From NCBI RefSeq assembly GCF_000359605.1, contig NZ_APML01000041.1, positions 1 through 35,840 of the forward strand: a DNA stretch of 35,840 nt, given 5' to 3'. This stretch comes from Gracilibacillus halophilus YIM-C55.5 (GTDB lineage: Bacteria; Bacillota; Bacilli; Bacillales; Amphibacillaceae). Below, piece after piece: positions 1 to 8,755 of this stretch. Numbering within the stretch: the stretch's first letter is position 1; the number at the start of each line of letters is the position of its first letter. Below the pieces are notes generated by a model that saw only the letters and a list, made by a program, of their open reading frames with translations, was not told where the DNA came from and made no database searches. The position numbers and the translations under genes are program-made.

Positions 1-1
1 C

Positions 2-676
2 CTATATACCGAAGAATTAATTCAAAACCACGGCACTATTATGGATAAGTACGACCCTGAGAAACGAATCGGTATGATTATAGATGAGTGGGGCGCATGG
101 TATGATGTAGAACCAGGCACAAACCCAGGCTTTTTATATCAACAAAATACGATTCGTGATGCGCTCGTAGCAGGTGTGTCTTTAAATATTTTTAACCAAC
201 ATAATGATCGTGTTCAAATGGCCAATATTGCTCAAACGATCAATGTGATTCAAGCTATGATTTTAACGGATAAGGAAAAAATGATTCTTACACCGACTTA
301 TCATGTATTTGAAATGTATAAGGTACACCAAGATGCAGAAAGACTTGCATTAGATGTTGAGACTGATACCTTTGGCGAAAAAGAATTGCCGCAAGTAAGT
401 GCTTCAGCCTCAAAGGATGATCAAGGTCATGTTCATATCACGTTATGTAATTTGGATAAAGATCGTACAGCAGATGTGACCATTGATCTTCGTGGTATTC
501 ATACAGATCATATTACAGGCCGAACAATGACGGCTGATGAAATGGATGCCCATAATACGTTTGAAAATCCTAACCATGTACAGCCGACAGAATTCAATCA
601 GTTCCAACTGAATGGGCAAGAGTTAATAGCTCAATTACCAGATAAATCTGTGACCTTGCTTACCATTAAGCCATAA
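2..676 (+). CDS. abfA: alpha-L-arabinofuranosidase, GH51 (C-terminal part)
   Basis: The reading frame is open from base 2, so the gene starts before the window and only about 224 C-terminal residues are present. The segment [19 protein letters not shown] followed by [12 protein letters not shown] and [11 protein letters not shown] is the conserved GH51 core; the glutamate of DEWG is the catalytic nucleophile of the family. The rest is the end of the TIM barrel and the C-terminal beta-sandwich. GH51 enzymes release terminal arabinofuranose from arabinan and arabinoxylan fragments, usually in the cytoplasm. It lies just upstream of an arabinose-type ABC transporter with AraR-like operators, which fits. 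The long palindromic repeat at 767-1074 and a new promoter separate the two. Family assignment is secure; the exact substrate is inferred. Confidence 0.93.
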   Translation, partial: LYTEELIQNHGTIMDKYDPEKRIGMIIDEWGAWYDVEPGTNPGFLYQQNTIRDALVAGVSLNIFNQHNDRVQMANIAQTINVIQAMILTDKEKMILTPTYHVFEMYKVHQDAERLALDVETDTFGEKELPQVSASASKDDQGHVHITLCNLDKDRTADVTIDLRGIHTDHITGRTMTADEMDAHNTFENPNHVQPTEFNQFQLNGQELIAQLPDKSVTLLTIKP

Positions 677-766
677 TGAGACTTTTCATAGAAGCAAGAA
701 CAAGTTGAATATCTCTTGTAAAAAGGTTATACGATTAAGTACGAATCTATAGAAGCAATAATTATT

Positions 767-1074
767 GAAAGAGGCTAGGAAAATACTAAATAGCAAGAGC
801 GAGAATCCGAACAATTTTACATTAAGCGTAGGCAAAATACGGAGACTCCTGCGGGAACGCACGAGCTGAAGATCCACTGTGTGAAGATGGACTTTTCACA
901 CAGTTAGCTGAAGCCGTGCCCCGCGGTATAGGATACACTGCGAAAGTTTACTTGAGCAGATGTTGACTTATGTCCTATGGGTAAAAGCGAAGTATTTTGC
1001 CTAAGCGGTATGTGAACTTAAACTTTAATGTTCGGATTTTTCCTTTCTAATTACTCTTTTGTCCAGCCTCTTTC
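767..1074. repeat. long palindromic Bacillaceae-type intergenic repeat, copy 1
   Basis: A 308-base element with nested inverted arms: GAAAGAGGCT (767-776) pairs with 1065-1074, AATCCGAACA (804-813) with 1029-1038, and TAGGCAAAATAC (829-840) with 992-1003, all perfect. The core between them carries CTCCTGCGGGAACGCACGAG, GCTGAAGCCGTGCCC, and ACACTGCGAAAG..TTACTTGAGCAGATG. The same core recurs near 35600-35790. No transposase and no clear target duplication were seen. It may be a non-autonomous mobile repeat or a large structured RNA. Short open frames inside it (for example 686-877 on the minus strand) are not credible genes. Confidence 0.8.
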
Positions 1075-1145
1075 TTTTTAATGACAGAAAATTGTGGAAT
1101 TTGCACGGATTTGTAAAAAAATTTACGATCTTTGGTAGAAAAGCA

Positions 1146-1174
1146 TTGAAAAAAGATATACAGTTATATATAAT
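1146..1174 (+). promoter_or_regulatory. sigma-A promoter of the arabinose-type ABC operon
   Basis: TTGAAA at 1146-1151, a 17-base spacer and TATAAT at 1169-1174 make a near-consensus vegetative promoter. Transcription would begin near 1181, giving a leader of about 270 bases before the permease start at 1454. Operator-like sites lie immediately downstream. No riboswitch was recognised in the leader. Confidence 0.7.
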
Positions 1175-1187
1175 AGAACCAAGCATT

Positions 1188-1229
1188 ACTTATACGTACG
1201 ATTTATATTTATGAATGGCACGTATAAGT
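1188..1229. promoter_or_regulatory. AraR-like operator pair
   Basis: ACTTATACGT (1188-1197) and ACGTATAAGT (1220-1229) are a perfect 10-base inverted repeat. Each half sits in a 16-base window (1188-1203 and 1214-1229) that matches the B. subtilis AraR operator ATTTGTACGTACAAAT at 12 and 11 positions by eye. The position just after the predicted transcription start suits a repressor. The AraR identity is inferred from the motif and from arabinose-type neighbours; no araR gene is in the window. Confidence 0.55.
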
Positions 1230-1273
1230 AGAACTCTAATAAGTTGGTTGATTGTCAAGTGCGATGTGTATAT

Positions 1274-1287
1274 TGAAAGCGCGTGCA
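1274..1287 (+). promoter_or_regulatory. cre-like site (CcpA)
   Basis: TGAAAGCGCGTGCA matches the catabolite-responsive consensus TGWAANCGNTNWCA at 12 of 14 positions. It lies in the leader of the ABC operon, where CcpA could act as a roadblock. Confidence 0.45.
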
Positions 1288-1453
1288 GTGTGTAGCGACA
1301 TTTGATGTATGTTTTGAAGGGGGAATTAGAAGGGAGTATAGCTTTCTATATTTTTAATCATTTGAAACCGTTTACGGAGCGAGAGTTTTGTATCGCTTTC
1401 GTCACGTTTTCGCTGTTATTGACTAGATTGATAGAACATAAGGAGGGGGAAAT

Positions 1454-2386
1454 ATGGCAAGTAATCAATCTGTTGAAACGATGAATAAAGGACAAAGTAA
1501 AATTGGTAAGTTTTTTAACTCGAAAAAGGTTGTCCCATATATTTTCGTTTCACCATTTATCATTTCATTTTTAATTCTAACTGTTTATCCTGCGATTCGT
1601 GGGATTACAATGAGTTTCCAAAGCGTTTTACCAGGACAAGTCGAATTTATTGGATTAGAAAATTACGCACGAGTCTTTAATTCAACTTTTTACCGAGCGT
1701 TATTAAATACCTCGATTTATGTGATACTGACGGTCGTCCTGTTGACAATTCTACCGATTATATTGGCGGTCATCTTGGATTCAAAGTTTGTAAAATTGAA
1801 AACGCTATTCCGGGCTTCTTTATTCATGCCGGCTTTAGCTTCCACAATTGTTGCAGGTATGATCTTCCGTCTGATGTTCGGTGAGACAGAAACAGGTGCT
1901 GCCAACCAAATATTAGGGTTGTTTGGTGTCGATCCCGTGAATTGGCGGTATCACGCTTGGTCGGGTATGTTTCTGATGGTTCTATTGTGTGTATGGCGCT
2001 GGTTAGGTGTTAATATTTTATACTTCTTAGCCGCTCTACAAAATGTACCGCAAGAACTTTATGAAGCAGCTGATATTGACGGCGCATCTATTTTACAGAA
2101 ATTCCGATATGTTACATTACCATTTTTAAAACCGGTTACAGTATTTGTTGTGACAATTTCGATTATCAATGGGTTCCGGATGTTTGAAGAAAGCTTCGTA
2201 TTCTGGGAAGCTGGTTCTCCAAACAATATTGGTTTAACGATTGTTGGATATATTTATCAACAAGGTATTCGTGAAAATGACATGGGATTCGGGGCAGCAA
2301 TTGGTGTTATACTCATGATCATTATCTTTATTATCAGTTTCATTCAATTACTCATGACAGGTGCATTTAAGCGAGGTGACGAATAA
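1454..2386 (+). CDS. sugar ABC transporter permease (AraP/MalF type)
   Basis: A 310-residue inner-membrane permease of the CUT1 carbohydrate importer family. After a basic cytoplasmic N-terminus it has about six membrane segments, beginning near VVPYIFVSPFIISFLILTVY. The EAA loop that contacts the ATPase is visible as YEAADIDGAS near residue 203. AGGAGGGGG at about 1441 places the start at the ATG at 1454. It overlaps the next permease by one base (TAATG), so the pair is translationally coupled. The nearby GH51 gene and AraR-like operators point to arabinose or arabino-oligosaccharides, like AraP of B. subtilis, but the substrate cannot be read from the permease itself. No ATPase is encoded nearby; a shared MsmX-type ATPase is expected. 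Confidence 0.88.
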   Translation: MASNQSVETMNKGQSKIGKFFNSKKVVPYIFVSPFIISFLILTVYPAIRGITMSFQSVLPGQVEFIGLENYARVFNSTFYRALLNTSIYVILTVVLLTILPIILAVILDSKFVKLKTLFRASLFMPALASTIVAGMIFRLMFGETETGAANQILGLFGVDPVNWRYHAWSGMFLMVLLCVWRWLGVNILYFLAALQNVPQELYEAADIDGASILQKFRYVTLPFLKPVTVFVVTISIINGFRMFEESFVFWEAGSPNNIGLTIVGYIYQQGIRENDMGFGAAIGVILMIIIFIISFIQLLMTGAFKRGDE

Positions 2387-3225
2387 TGGAAAATCAAAAA
2401 AGAAGTACACTTTCATGGTTAGCGAATATTGGGATGGCGATCGTATGTTTAATCGCTCTATTTCCTGTCATCATGTTAGTGATTTCCTCATTCCGGCCGT
2501 CATCTGAAATCATGGCAACAGGGATTAGTTTGAAATTTGACTGGTCGATGATGAATCTAGATAACTATACGTATATCTTTACGCAAGCAGCCGAGTATTG
2601 GCAATGGTATACGAACAGTTTAGCGATATCAGCGATCACCATTGTATTATCGTTATTCTTTTCTTCCATGGTTGGCTATGCGATGGCCGTGTATGATTTT
2701 AAAGGCAGAAACTTGTTTTTCCTATTTGTTGTCTTTATCTTAATGGTACCTTTTGAGATCTTAATGTTACCTTTATTCCAAATGATGATTAATTTCTCAC
2801 TTGTAAACACATATACAGGTGTTGTGTTACCGATGATTGTAGCACCAGTTGCTGTTTTCTTCTTCCGCCAATATGCATTGGGGCTGCCGACACAGCTTAT
2901 GGATGCAGCACGAATTGACGGTTCAACTGAATATGGCATTTTCTTTAAAATTATGTTGCCACTCATGACACCTTCATTAGGTGCAATGGCTATCTTACAA
3001 GGGTTAAACAGCTGGAATAACTTCTTGTGGCCACTCATTGTATTGCGTTCAAATGATATGTTTACATTACCGATTGGTTTAGCGACACTACTTACGCCAT
3101 ATGGTAATAACTATGATGTGTTAATTGCTGGTTCAGTGATGACAGTCATCCCAATCATTATTTTATTTATATTCTTCCAGCGTTATTTTATCTCTGGTTT
3201 AACAGTTGGTGGCGTCAAAGGTTAA
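2386..3225 (+). CDS. sugar ABC transporter permease (AraQ/MalG type)
   Basis: A 279-residue partner permease of the CUT1 family with about six membrane helices. The EAA loop reads MDAARIDGSTEYGIFFKIMLP from residue 172, and the C-terminus YFISGLTVGGVKG is typical of AraQ/MalG-type subunits. It starts one base inside the stop codon of the preceding permease and is followed 27 bases later by the DUF624 gene. With the upstream permease it should form the translocation channel for the lipoprotein encoded at 4132. Arabinose-type substrate is inferred from context. Confidence 0.88.
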   Translation: MENQKRSTLSWLANIGMAIVCLIALFPVIMLVISSFRPSSEIMATGISLKFDWSMMNLDNYTYIFTQAAEYWQWYTNSLAISAITIVLSLFFSSMVGYAMAVYDFKGRNLFFLFVVFILMVPFEILMLPLFQMMINFSLVNTYTGVVLPMIVAPVAVFFFRQYALGLPTQLMDAARIDGSTEYGIFFKIMLPLMTPSLGAMAILQGLNSWNNFLWPLIVLRSNDMFTLPIGLATLLTPYGNNYDVLIAGSVMTVIPIIILFIFFQRYFISGLTVGGVKG

Positions 3226-3252
3226 GAATCTATTATAGAAAGGGGTATACAG

Positions 3253-3882
3253 GTGTTTGGACAAAATTTAGTGAACTCCTTAGATCATATGCTTCGATGG
3301 ATAATAAAAATTGCTTGGCTAAACGCTTTATGGATTGTCTTCACCTGTATTGGGCTGATAGTAGCGGGGGTTTTCCCTGCTACTACAGCTGCATTAGGTA
3401 TGGCACGAAAGTGGAATCGTGGCCAAACGGAAGTATCAGTATTGAAAGAATACAAACAGTTATGGAAAGAAAATTTTTGGCAAGCAAATGCCGTAGGTTG
3501 GATTATGACGGTCATTGGAGGCGTCTTATTCTTAAATTATCAGGTGCTTAGACAATTAGAGAATCAAATACCTATTATCGTTGTGTTTGCTTTCTATCTA
3601 GTGATATTCTTTTATTTTATTACGCTCGCGTGGGTGTTTCCTATGCTTAGCCATTATCAAACAAAAATATGGCAGTATGTGAAAAATGCTTTTATTATCG
3701 GTATTTCTAAATTACCGTACACCATCGGTATTTTATTTGGAATGTTTGTAATTATTTATTTTTCATTAGGTTTCCCAAGTTTATTGTTATTTGGGACGGT
3801 GAGCTTAATGGCTGTATATATCATGTTTGTTGGTAAACTAGTGTTTAACAAAATCGATAATCAAATAGGCGTACAAAACTAA
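3253..3882 (+). CDS. DUF624 (YesL-family) membrane protein
   Basis: A 209-residue membrane protein with about five hydrophobic segments. The N-terminal segment with WLNALWIVFTCIGLIVAGVF, then PATTAALGMARKW, is the signature of DUF624/YesL proteins, which accompany carbohydrate ABC operons in Bacillales and have no established biochemical role. The start is GTG at 3253, eight bases after AAAGGGG. It sits between the permeases and the binding protein of one transporter, so a function tied to that importer is likely. A paralogue is encoded at 8756-9454 beside the second transporter system. Confidence 0.82.
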   Translation: MFGQNLVNSLDHMLRWIIKIAWLNALWIVFTCIGLIVAGVFPATTAALGMARKWNRGQTEVSVLKEYKQLWKENFWQANAVGWIMTVIGGVLFLNYQVLRQLENQIPIIVVFAFYLVIFFYFITLAWVFPMLSHYQTKIWQYVKNAFIIGISKLPYTIGILFGMFVIIYFSLGFPSLLLFGTVSLMAVYIMFVGKLVFNKIDNQIGVQN

Positions 3883-3980
3883 TATGTACGAATGAGTTAA
3901 TAAAAATATTAATCTTCATGTAATAAGTTTAAGGAAAATGTTATGTAAGTTATTGACGAATTTGTAGCTTAGTGATAACC

Positions 3981-4044
3981 TATAATAAAGCGGTTACAAA
4001 AAGGGCGTACGAATTAGTGATTAAACTAACTTGTACGTATAGGA
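3981..4044 (+). promoter_or_regulatory. control region of the binding-protein gene: cre and AraR-like sites
   Basis: The 248-base gap 3883-4131 holds a TATAAT (3981-3986) overlapped by ATAAAGCGGTTACA (3985-3998), a 12/14 match to cre. Downstream are two AraR-like boxes: CGTACGAAT within 3999-4014 and ACTTGTACGTATA within 4029-4044. A -35 was not convincingly placed (TTGACG at 3953 is 22 bases away). The same combination of AraR-like boxes and cre controls the permeases, so both transcripts are probably co-regulated. Confidence 0.5.
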
Positions 4045-4131
4045 TTTGGGGAGGTGGTCAGTAATAATCATAAAAGATAGCGGAAATGATCATCATTAAC
4101 CAATTAATTTAAACATAGGGGGTAAATAAAT

Positions 4132-5463
4132 ATGCAAAAAAAGGGTTTATTAGCACTATTGTTTAGTTTCATAGCTATGGTTTTAATTGCTTGTGGAGGT
4201 GGCAGTGATTCAGGCGGAGGAGCCGACGATGTAGAAACCGTTGGTGACGATATTGAAGATGCAACTGAATTAAAAGTATGGGTGTTTGCAGGGCAACACG
4301 TAGATTTCTATAAAGATGCTGCAGAACGTTGGAACGAAGAAAATTCCGATCGTCCGATTAAATTGACAGTAGAAACATATCCATATGACCAAATGCACAA
4401 CAACTTACTATTAGCACTGCAATCACAGGATGGTGCGCCAGATATTGCCGATATTGAAATCGGACGTTTTCCAAACTATATGGAAGGTGAACCACAATTA
4501 CTATCAATGAACGAATATGTAGAACCAGAATTAGATAACTTTGTATCCTCTCGATTTGACGTATACGCAAAGGATGGTACGTATTATGGTTTACCGACAC
4601 ACGTTGGTGCATCTGTAATGTACTATAACACAGAAATTATGGATCAAGCAGGTGTAGATATTAACTCGATTGAAACTTGGGAAGATTTTAAAGCAGCTGG
4701 ACAAAAAGTTGTTGACAATACAGACGCAGTGATGACTAACTCATTCCCAGGTGACTATATGCCTTATTGGATCAGAGTGTCTCAGCAGAAATCGCATTTC
4801 ATCGATGAAAACGGAAACATCCAAATGAATACAGAAGAAAACGCACAAGCACTACAATTAATGCAAGATATGCAAGACCAGGGCATTGCTGAAGTAGCCC
4901 CAGGTGGAGCGCCAGCTGTTGAAGAGTATTACTCCTATATGAATGATGGAGGAGCTGCAGCAATTGGTATGCCGATTTGGTTCATGAGTCGTTTTACAGA
5001 TAACATGCCAGATCTTAAAGGCAAAATGGCTATTCAACCATTGCCAACGTTTGATGAAGATGATAACCGTTCTGCGGGTATGGGTGGTACAGGTACCGTT
5101 GTGACAAACCAAACAGAACACCCAGAATTAGCGAAAGAATTCTTAGCATATGCGAAATTAACGAAAGAATCCAACATCAAATTATGGGAGATTTTAGGGT
5201 TTGACCCTCCTCGTCACGATGTATGGGATGACCCAGCACTACAGGAAGATAATGCATATTATGAATTCTTTGGTGACAATATCTTTGATATCTTAACAGA
5301 AATTAAAGATGACATTGCGCCAGTTCATATCACTAATCAAACGCCTGATGTTGCTGATCAATTGAACTTAACGACACTCAATAAAGTGTTACGTGATGGA
5401 GAATCAGCAGAAGAAGCATTGCAAGCAGCACAAGAAGAACTTGAATCATCTCAAAGTGAATAA
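4132..5463 (+). CDS. sugar-binding lipoprotein of ABC transporter (family 1, AraN type)
   Basis: A 443-residue extracellular solute-binding protein. A lipoprotein signal ends at VLIAC, with Cys21 as the lipidated residue, followed by a Gly/Ser/Asp-rich linker. The body has the family 1 pattern, including YGLPTHVGASVMYYNTEIMD near residue 155 and an acidic surface typical of salt-tolerant Bacillaceae. It captures the sugar outside the cell and delivers it to the permeases at 1454-3225. It has its own upstream control region and an intrinsic terminator, which allows higher expression than the membrane subunits. The order (permeases first, binding protein last) differs from the usual araNPQ order. 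Arabino-oligosaccharide specificity is inferred. Confidence 0.88.
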   Translation: MQKKGLLALLFSFIAMVLIACGGGSDSGGGADDVETVGDDIEDATELKVWVFAGQHVDFYKDAAERWNEENSDRPIKLTVETYPYDQMHNNLLLALQSQDGAPDIADIEIGRFPNYMEGEPQLLSMNEYVEPELDNFVSSRFDVYAKDGTYYGLPTHVGASVMYYNTEIMDQAGVDINSIETWEDFKAAGQKVVDNTDAVMTNSFPGDYMPYWIRVSQQKSHFIDENGNIQMNTEENAQALQLMQDMQDQGIAEVAPGGAPAVEEYYSYMNDGGAAAIGMPIWFMSRFTDNMPDLKGKMAIQPLPTFDEDDNRSAGMGGTGTVVTNQTEHPELAKEFLAYAKLTKESNIKLWEILGFDPPRHDVWDDPALQEDNAYYEFFGDNIFDILTEIKDDIAPVHITNQTPDVADQLNLTTLNKVLRDGESAEEALQAAQEELESSQSE

Positions 5464-5476
5464 AAATTGTTTATTA

Positions 5477-5511
5477 ACTGTCCATCTATTTTGAATAGAT
5501 GGACAGTTTTA
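5477..5511 (+). terminator. intrinsic terminator after the arabinose-type ABC operon
   Basis: A perfect 14-bp stem, ACTGTCCATCTATT (5477-5490) pairing with 5494-5507 around a TTG loop, followed by TTTT. Confidence 0.85.
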
Positions 5512-5591
5512 ACGTGATTAGATGATTATTGTTTCAAAACGATCGTAAACCATTTATGATAGATATAGATTGTAAAAAGTAGGTGATAGTA

Positions 5592-6310
5592 ATGAGAGTG
5601 CTTTATTTTGATTGTTTTTCAGGAATAAGTGGAGATATGACGATTGCTGCTTTGCTTGATGCAGGTATTCCTGTCGATGTACTTGAAGATTCGTTACATA
5701 AATTGTCTTTGAACCAGGATTATGAATTAAACGTATCTCGTGTCGTCAAAAATGGTATCTCGTCATTATCTTTTGACGTAAAAGCAGAATCACATCATCA
5801 CCATCGACACTATCATGATATTGTCCAATTACTTGAAGAGAGTGATCTACAGCCATCAGTCAAGCACCATGCCGTAGAAATGTTTCGACTCGTTGGTGAA
5901 GCTGAAGCAAAAATTCACGGAAAGCCGATCAATGAAGTACATTTTCACGAAGTCGGAGCGATCGATTCCATCATTGATATGGTTGGCGTAGCATACTCAT
6001 TGATTATTTACAAATAGATCGAGTGATTGCTTCTTCTATTCCGGTTGGATCAGGTGCTGTTCATATTGATCATGGCGTCTATCCCGTGCCAGCACCAGCA
6101 ACCTTAGAAATTATAAAGGGTGTCCCACTAAAGAAAAGTGATATCCAGACAGAACTTACGACGCCGACTGGTGCCGCGATTGCTAAGCACTTTGCAGATG
6201 AATTTTGTACAATCCCTCATATGACTGTTTTACAAACAGGGTATGGGGCTGGGACGAAAACATTTGAAAATCATCCCAATATTTTACGCGTCTTGATCGG
6301 TGAAGCGTAA
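5592..6310 (+). pseudogene. larC: larC N-terminal domain (LarC1), interrupted by a -1 frameshift
   Basis: Two adjoining frames together encode a complete LarC N-terminal domain of about 239 residues. Frame one (from ATG 5592, with AGGTG six bases before) has LYFDCFSGISGDMT, a His-rich stretch and HFHEVGAIDSIIDMVG, then stops at 6015-6017. The second frame continues the domain with DRVIASSIPVGSG, VPAPATLEI, ELTTPTGAAI and NILRVLIGE. One missing base near 6000-6005 (S-L-D-Y-L-Q-I-D-R if restored) explains the break. LarC is the CTP-dependent nickel insertase that completes the nickel-pincer nucleotide cofactor of lactate racemase and related LarA enzymes. L. plantarum larC uses programmed frameshifting, but between the domains; here the shift is inside the first domain and no canonical slippery heptamer is visible. 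The C-terminal half lies at 30442. Confidence 0.85.
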
Positions 6311-6337
6311 TTGATCCAGTGATGAATCGAAAAAGCC

Positions 6338-6397
6338 AAAACACGAAACTAATGCGGGAAAGGAACTTTTTGCTTTCCCGCACTAGTGATGTGTTTT
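6338..6397. terminator. bidirectional terminator between larC1 and the AraC-type regulator
   Basis: AAAACAC (6338-6344) pairs with GTGTTTT (6391-6397), and inside it ACTAATGCGGGAAAG pairs with CTTTCCCGCACTAGT with one mismatch. T-rich flanks on both strands let it serve both convergent genes. Confidence 0.75.
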
Positions 6398-6413
6398 GAC
6401 GCAATGGGTCACT

Positions 6414-8729
6414 TTATGCCTGGCGTGCTTTATAACGGGAACGATACTTCCCTGGTGTAATGCCTTCTAGTTTCCGGAATGAACGTATGAAATTTTGTGA
6501 ATTATTATATTGCAATTGTTCTGCGATTTCTTTAACTGACATGTTTGTCGTGGTTAACCATTCTTTCGCTTTACTTAATCGAAAGTGCAATAAGTACTCG
6601 CTAAATGAATAGTGTGTCTCTTTTTGAAAAATACTGCTTAAATAATTTGGATTGTAATGAAGTTCAGCAGCTACAATATCCAAAGAGAGATCCTCGTTGT
6701 AGCGATCTTGAATCAGTTGTATCATTAGGTCTGAAATCTTTTTGTTTTTGGATTCAGCTCTTGCTTCTGCATGGTCGATTAATGGGAAAATAATCGCTGA
6801 TGTCAGCCAATTTCGCAATTCATGAAATGTATGAAAATCTTCTAAGGTAACAGTTAACTCCTCGTATTCTACAGTTTGCTTAGAAACCCCTAGTAATTCT
6901 CTTAATTCAACTAATTCATAAAGTAAGCGAGAAATATACAGTTCCATTTGTTGATGGTGCATATCATGCTTTTGCAAGTAATCGAAAAATGCTTGCGTTT
7001 CCTCAATTGCTGTCGATTTATCGCTGAGTTTAATCGCATCTAATAAACGATTACGGATGCTCGTAGGATAAGAAGCAAGTGTTGTATACTTTCGATTTAG
7101 ATTCTCATAGAAAATAATGGACCTGTATCCGAGTTTTAAGCGATATTTTAAGGCTTCCTTGCTTTCTTTGAACGATTTCGGTGCCTCTATTAACGAATCG
7201 AATGGTTTGCTTATGCCAATACTGGCTGATAACCCAAAGAATTCTTGAATATGTTCTTGAATGATTTTCGCTTTTTGATTGATAAAATGAGTATATTGGG
7301 CGTCATCCTGACAACGACTCATGAGAACGGTCACTTGAACATCATTAATCACGACAGGTGTCAGTCGATCATTTGTAGATATTAAGTCTTCAATTAAATT
7401 ATTAATGGCAAATAAGAGTAGATCTTGGTCGCTGTTCTCAAATTTACTGTTTTCAACCGAATCAATTTGTAGAGAAAAGGTCGTCAGCCATGTACCATTT
7501 GCGATGTCATAATTGAAATTTTTTAATTTTAATGGCAGTTCGTGTTGGCTCACTTTTCCTTGTAACAACCGCATGACAAATAATTGCTTTAACTGATTAA
7601 TTTGACTTTGCATACGGCGCTCTAGTTGATTGTTTTTGTTGGATAATTGATTAATATGAGTCTCGATAAGTTCAAACTCATTTTGGTTTCTATTATGCTC
7701 AGGTAGAGGGCTATCTTGTGTGTGATCAATCGCTAGCTTTAATTTTTTAATCGGTTTGTACAGTATTTTGCTTCCAATAAACGAAATAATCATGGACAGT
7801 ACCAGTAAAATACCGCAGATCCATATGGTAACCCAACCAATAGCACTAGATTTGTTGTGTAAATCGCCCATCTCTACGAATGATAAATATGTCCAATCAT
7901 TGTAGTCAGACACACGATAGGATACTTTATAATCAGTCTCCTCAATCTCGAAATTAAACTGTCCTTGACCGGAGTCTTTATGAATGGACTCTAATAAAGA
8001 AGGTGGTAAGTAACTCTGTTTGCCAATTACGTTTTGATTACTGTGGGCAATCATTGAGTCACTTTCATCCAGTACAATAAATGATTCCATTTCCGTTTTT
8101 TTAGCCATAGTTTCGTCAAGTTCACACGTAGGGATTAATACACTGACCATTCCGCTCGGGTTGGAATTACGAATGGGTAACTTTTTCACTAAGTTTATAT
8201 ACTGTGGGCAACTTTTCTTTGTAGCATTCGGTAACTCAATATTTTCAGCATTTTCCACTTTCCAGCTTGATTGTTCTGCTGTATTGATATAATCAGAATA
8301 GATGGTGTCATAGTCTTCGTGGGTTAGATGTTGTAAGCCATCATTATTAATTAACCAACGATGTTCCATACTTACCAAAACGATGTCTTCAATACCTGTA
8401 TCAAGTGTTTGTAAATGGTTTAAATCACTTCTCAGCTTATGAAAATCCGAGAATGTTGCAGCTTTCATATCTTGTCTTAAATAATGTTGTGTTTGCGCAC
8501 TTCTGACAAAATAGGTAACCGATAAATCAACGTATTCTAAAATTTGTTCTACGTTGGTTTGAATTTGGAAAATGTTTTGTTTCTTTTCTTCTTCTGAATA
8601 ATTGATAATAGCCGCAGATGATTGTTGGTACGAAAGAACACCTGTAATAATAACAGGGACGGCACTTAAAATGATAAAAAATGCAATGAGTTTATAATAA
8701 TGATTCGTCGAAAATTTTTTCATAAGCAT
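6414..8729 (-). CDS. membrane-bound AraC-family regulator (YesS/YtdP type)
   Basis: A 771-residue one-component sensor-regulator. A basic N-terminus is followed by a membrane helix (about residues 12-32), a roughly 260-residue extracytoplasmic sensor region, a second helix near residues 298-320 (TIWICGILLVLSMIISFIG), a middle domain, and a C-terminal double helix-turn-helix of about 100 residues with LSLDIVAAELHYNPNYLSSI and MSVKEIAEQLQYNNSQNFIR. Length and layout match B. subtilis YesS and YtdP, which activate rhamnogalacturonan/pectin genes on sensing extracellular sugar fragments. GAAGGAT precedes ATG 8729. It is 26 bases behind the DUF624 gene and divergent from the large pectin operon, which it probably activates. 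The inducer is unknown. Confidence 0.9.
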   Translation of the reverse strand: MLMKKFSTNHYYKLIAFFIILSAVPVIITGVLSYQQSSAAIINYSEEEKKQNIFQIQTNVEQILEYVDLSVTYFVRSAQTQHYLRQDMKAATFSDFHKLRSDLNHLQTLDTGIEDIVLVSMEHRWLINNDGLQHLTHEDYDTIYSDYINTAEQSSWKVENAENIELPNATKKSCPQYINLVKKLPIRNSNPSGMVSVLIPTCELDETMAKKTEMESFIVLDESDSMIAHSNQNVIGKQSYLPPSLLESIHKDSGQGQFNFEIEETDYKVSYRVSDYNDWTYLSFVEMGDLHNKSSAIGWVTIWICGILLVLSMIISFIGSKILYKPIKKLKLAIDHTQDSPLPEHNRNQNEFELIETHINQLSNKNNQLERRMQSQINQLKQLFVMRLLQGKVSQHELPLKLKNFNYDIANGTWLTTFSLQIDSVENSKFENSDQDLLLFAINNLIEDLISTNDRLTPVVINDVQVTVLMSRCQDDAQYTHFINQKAKIIQEHIQEFFGLSASIGISKPFDSLIEAPKSFKESKEALKYRLKLGYRSIIFYENLNRKYTTLASYPTSIRNRLLDAIKLSDKSTAIEETQAFFDYLQKHDMHHQQMELYISRLLYELVELRELLGVSKQTVEYEELTVTLEDFHTFHELRNWLTSAIIFPLIDHAEARAESKNKKISDLMIQLIQDRYNEDLSLDIVAAELHYNPNYLSSIFQKETHYSFSEYLLHFRLSKAKEWLTTTNMSVKEIAEQLQYNNSQNFIRSFRKLEGITPGKYRSRYKARQA

Positions 8730-8755
8730 CGATCCTTCGCTATCATTCTTTGAAC

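Noticed and set aside
686..877. Minus-strand frame of 63 codons at the left repeat
   Set aside because: It lies in the arm and core of the palindromic repeat, has no ribosome site and no family-like sequence.
1182..1453. Riboswitch or T-box in the 270-base leader of the first ABC operon
   Set aside because: No conserved riboswitch or T-box core was recognised; operator and cre sites explain the visible structure.
1302..1484. Short frame upstream of and overlapping the first permease
   Set aside because: It overlaps the well-supported permease start in another frame. A leader peptide was considered but nothing supports translation.
6003..6017. Programmed -1 frameshift site in larC
   Set aside because: No slippery heptamer in the zero frame and no clear downstream stem were found, and the position is not the domain junction used in known larC recoding.
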